Shown here in pieces: positions 6,031 to 7,984 of a DNA stretch of 7,984 nucleotides. The stretch is taken from positions 1-7,984 of the forward strand of contig CATPAW010000233.1 in the NCBI GenBank assembly GCA_955652255.1. Reading direction: 5' to 3'. This stretch comes from an uncultured Chthoniobacterales bacterium. GTDB lineage: Bacteria > Verrucomicrobiota > Verrucomicrobiia > Chthoniobacterales > UBA10450. Made by a program: the position numbers and the translations under genes. The notes beneath the pieces were generated by a model, which worked only from the letters and a program-made list of their open reading frames with translations, made no database searches and had not been told where the DNA came from. Numbering within the stretch: position 1 is the stretch's first letter; the number at the start of each line of letters is the position of its first letter.

Positions 6031-7890
6031 ATGTCGATGTACGGAATGCGTGCTTCCATTCCAGTTTTTTTCCTGGCGCTGACCGCGTTTGGCGGAGCCA
6101 ATTGCGTGCTTGCGGATGCTCCGAGAGTGACGGCAGTTCTGAGCAACTCGGAAGCCGCCGTCGGACAAACGGTCCAGTTGCAAATCAAAGTCACGGGCGA
6201 TCGCGTTGCGGAAGCGCCCGAAAATATCGCTATCGACGGTCTTGAAATTAATCGCACCGGAACAGAGCAGCACTTCGAGATGAACAACTTCAACGTGAGC
6301 TCGAGTGTGATTTACAATTACACGATTCTGCCGCTCAAATCCGGCACGTTCAAAATTCCGCCGCAAACAGTTCGCATCCGCAGTAGTTCGCTGCGCACAC
6401 CGGAATTGACATTAAATGTCGCGGATTCGCCTGGTCGTTCCTCTTCGTCGCGCTCAAATCGCAACCTGCCACCTAGCGATGCGAATAAGCTTGTCTTCGC
6501 CGAATTGATCGTGCCCAAAAAGATTGCCTTTGTCGGTGAGATGGTGCCGGTCGAAATTCGTCTTGGCTTTGACCCGCGCGCTCATCCGAAATTGGTCGAT
6601 GGCCCGGAGATAACCGGGCAGGGATTTACTGCGCAAAAGTTGCAGCAGTCCCAGGAAAATCTGGAAACGATCAACGGCAGATCTTACGACGTGGTGACGT
6701 TCAAGACTGCGGTCGCGGCCGCGCGCGCGGGAAAATTCGAAATCGGGCCCGTGAAAGCGAAAGCGCAGGTGTCGCTCCCACGAACCCCGAGCACGTCACG
6801 ATCGCGCTCACGCTCGCCCTTCGACCTGTTCAACCTGGATGATCCCTTCTCCGATCCGTTCTTTGCAGACCCATTTGGTCAATCCGAGCGGCGCGAGATT
6901 GACGTGGAAAGTGAACCGGCAGCCTTCGAGGTGAAACCGCTGCCCGCGAATGCGCCGCCGAGCTTCTCCGGCGCGGTCGGGAATTTCACGATGACGACGG
7001 ACGCCAATCCAAAAAATGTGGAAGCCGGCGACCCGATTACCGTAACATCGACAATTTCCGGACGCGGAAATTTCGATCGCGTCAATGCGCCTGCCTTTGA
7101 GGATGAGCACAGCTGGCACAAATATCCGCCATCTGCCAAGTTCAAGCAGGACGACGACGTTGGTATCAGCGGCGCGAAAACTTTCGAGACCGTAATTTCT
7201 CCGAATGAAAAGAAGCAGGCCCTTCCACCTTTGGCATTTTCGTATTTCGATCCGCTTAAGGAAAAATATCTGACGCTGCGGAGCGACGCGATCCCGATCA
7301 GTGTCCAAGGTGGCGCCCCGGCCCCGCCGAACGCGGTCTCATCGCAGCCGGCGGCAACGGCGCCAGCTACCGTCGCTGCGAAGCCGTCACCGAAGCCGCA
7401 GGATATTTTGTATCAACTGACGGAACGACCCGCCCGCGCGCAGTCGTTCACGCCGCTGTTCGCGCGCCCGATTTTCTGGATTGCCCAACTGGTCCCGCTG
7501 GCGGCACTGCTTGGATTTGCCGGATGGAAAATCCGAAAAGCGAAGATCGACAATCGCGAAGCGCGACGCATCGGCGCTTTGCACCAGGAATCGACTGATC
7601 TTTTGCGAAGGTTAAGACGAGGTGAGGTGTCGCCGCAGGAATATTTCTCGGACGCTTCCCGCGCTGTGCGGGTGAAGACGGCGCTCGCCAAGAATGTCGA
7701 TCCTAACGCAGTGGATGCGGAAATGGCGGCAGCAACATTTCAGCTCGACGAAAACTCCCGCGCACAATTGCACCGGTTGTTCGAGCGAAGCGACGAATTG
7801 CGTTACAGCGGACGTCCCAATGGGACCGGAACAATTTCCTCGGAAAACCGCCGTGAAGTGCTGGACCTGATCGAAAATTTACGGGTATGA
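6031..7890 (+). CDS. batD: BatD-like oxygen-tolerance membrane protein
   Basis: With ATG 6031 the product is 619 residues. It has a signal peptide (hydrophobic ASIPVFFLALTAFGGAN, cleavage likely near ALA/ADA at about 28-30), then a large periplasmic part of immunoglobulin-like beta strands from about 31 to 428, such as VTAVLSNSEAAVGQTVQLQI, KIAFVGEMVPVEIRL and DANPKNVEAGDPITVTSTI. A Ser/Arg-rich stretch (about 252-262) leads into three DPF motifs (271-283), a feature of BatD proteins. A Pro/Ala linker (about 429-458), one membrane segment (about 481-498) and a cytosolic helical tail of some 120 residues follow. BatD is expected to hold together the Bat complex in the inner membrane. ATG 6037 or TTG 6025 are alternative starts, and none has a good Shine-Dalgarno sequence. 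It lies 28 bp after the fusion gene and its TGA overlaps a following ATG. Confidence 0.85.
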   Translation: MSMYGMRASIPVFFLALTAFGGANCVLADAPRVTAVLSNSEAAVGQTVQLQIKVTGDRVAEAPENIAIDGLEINRTGTEQHFEMNNFNVSSSVIYNYTILPLKSGTFKIPPQTVRIRSSSLRTPELTLNVADSPGRSSSSRSNRNLPPSDANKLVFAELIVPKKIAFVGEMVPVEIRLGFDPRAHPKLVDGPEITGQGFTAQKLQQSQENLETINGRSYDVVTFKTAVAAARAGKFEIGPVKAKAQVSLPRTPSTSRSRSRSPFDLFNLDDPFSDPFFADPFGQSERREIDVESEPAAFEVKPLPANAPPSFSGAVGNFTMTTDANPKNVEAGDPITVTSTISGRGNFDRVNAPAFEDEHSWHKYPPSAKFKQDDDVGISGAKTFETVISPNEKKQALPPLAFSYFDPLKEKYLTLRSDAIPISVQGGAPAPPNAVSSQPAATAPATVAAKPSPKPQDILYQLTERPARAQSFTPLFARPIFWIAQLVPLAALLGFAGWKIRKAKIDNREARRIGALHQESTDLLRRLRRGEVSPQEYFSDASRAVRVKTALAKNVDPNAVDAEMAAATFQLDENSRAQLHRLFERSDELRYSGRPNGTGTISSENRREVLDLIENLRV

Positions 7891-7984
7891 AACAACTGAT
7901 TGCCGATCTTTGCTGTAGACGGCGCCCTCTGGGCGGAGCAACGTGCGTTTGCTTCGGCAAGTCAGCGTCGCGCTCCGCAGAGCG
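7887..7984 (+). CDS. Start of a possible next gene, runs off the window
   Basis: An ATG at 7887 overlaps the BatD stop as ATGA, the same arrangement as the DUF58/DUF4381 junction, and opens a frame that stays open for 32 codons to the edge. It begins MKQLIADLC and then becomes Arg/Ser/Cys-rich. Bat operons often end with a BatE-like TPR/SH3 protein, but these residues do not show one. The later part coincides with a structured GC-rich element, so it may be noncoding repeat and not protein. Low confidence as a real gene. Confidence 0.3.
   Translation, partial: MKQLIADLCCRRRPLGGATCVCFGKSASRSAE
7927..7984. repeat. Imperfect GC-rich hairpin at the right edge
   Basis: Complementary arms include CTCT 7927-7930 with AGAG 7979-7982, GCGGAGC 7933-7939 with GCTCCGC 7972-7978, ACG 7941-7943 with CGT 7966-7968, and an inner stem TTGC-TTCG-GCAA (7949-7960) with a UUCG-type tetraloop. 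The region is preceded by TGTAGACGGCG, similar to TGTAGCGGCG at the end of der. It looks like a dispersed intergenic element rather than a terminator, as no T tract is visible before the window ends. Confidence 0.5.

Noticed and set aside
6087..6113. Lipoprotein signal in BatD because of the Cys in GGANC
   Set aside because: Asn at the position before Cys and no Leu-x-Gly/Ala pattern; an ordinary signal peptide fits better.
5272..6366. 364-residue open frame on the minus strand
   Set aside because: It lies opposite the low-complexity tail of the fusion gene and the start of batD. The product is a shadow of repetitive codons with no recognisable domain, and the plus-strand genes are clear.

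Overview
The window holds one co-directional gene cluster on the + strand, read here as a Bat (Bacteroides aerotolerance) type operon. It is bounded on the left by the last part of a ribosome-assembly GTPase gene (Der/EngA). The order is: der 3' end, a 125-bp gap with two GC-rich palindromes, a MoxR-family AAA+ ATPase, a DUF58 protein, a small DUF4381-like membrane protein, a BatA-like VWA membrane protein, a BatB-like VWA domain fused to a BatC-like TPR domain, a BatD-like membrane protein, and the first codons of a possible further gene that runs off the right edge. Genes from the ATPase onward are separated by at most 28 bp or overlap, so one transcript is likely. The sequence is moderately GC-rich and the genes are chromosomal in character. 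Gene order and protein style, with intergenic palindromes, suggest a Verrucomicrobia-like or related soil or aquatic bacterium. That placement is inference only.

From family knowledge, the MoxR ATPase and the DUF58 protein are thought to act in the cytoplasm as a chaperone-like pair. The two VWA proteins, the TPR region and BatD would form a membrane complex facing the periplasm. The role of Bat systems (oxygen or envelope stress tolerance, maturation of metal-dependent or envelope proteins) is not firmly settled. Both VWA proteins and the DUF58 protein keep the DxSxS, Thr and Asp metal-site residues, and BatA and BatB have membrane segments placed to put the VWA domain outside the inner membrane.

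The most striking point is a single in-frame TAG (945-947) in the MoxR gene. It lies between the ATPase core and the lid domain of an otherwise continuous and conserved frame. It is either a fresh nonsense mutation, a sequencing or assembly error, or a readthrough/recoding site. Other points of note are the BatB-BatC fusion that keeps what looks like the old BatC signal peptide inside it, a shared cytosolic tail in the DUF4381-like and BatD-like proteins, a TTG start for batA set by a perfect Shine-Dalgarno sequence, and structured GC-rich elements at both ends of the operon that both begin with TGTAG.

The Bat locus itself is a described system. I see no wholly new system here, only unusual details of a known one.
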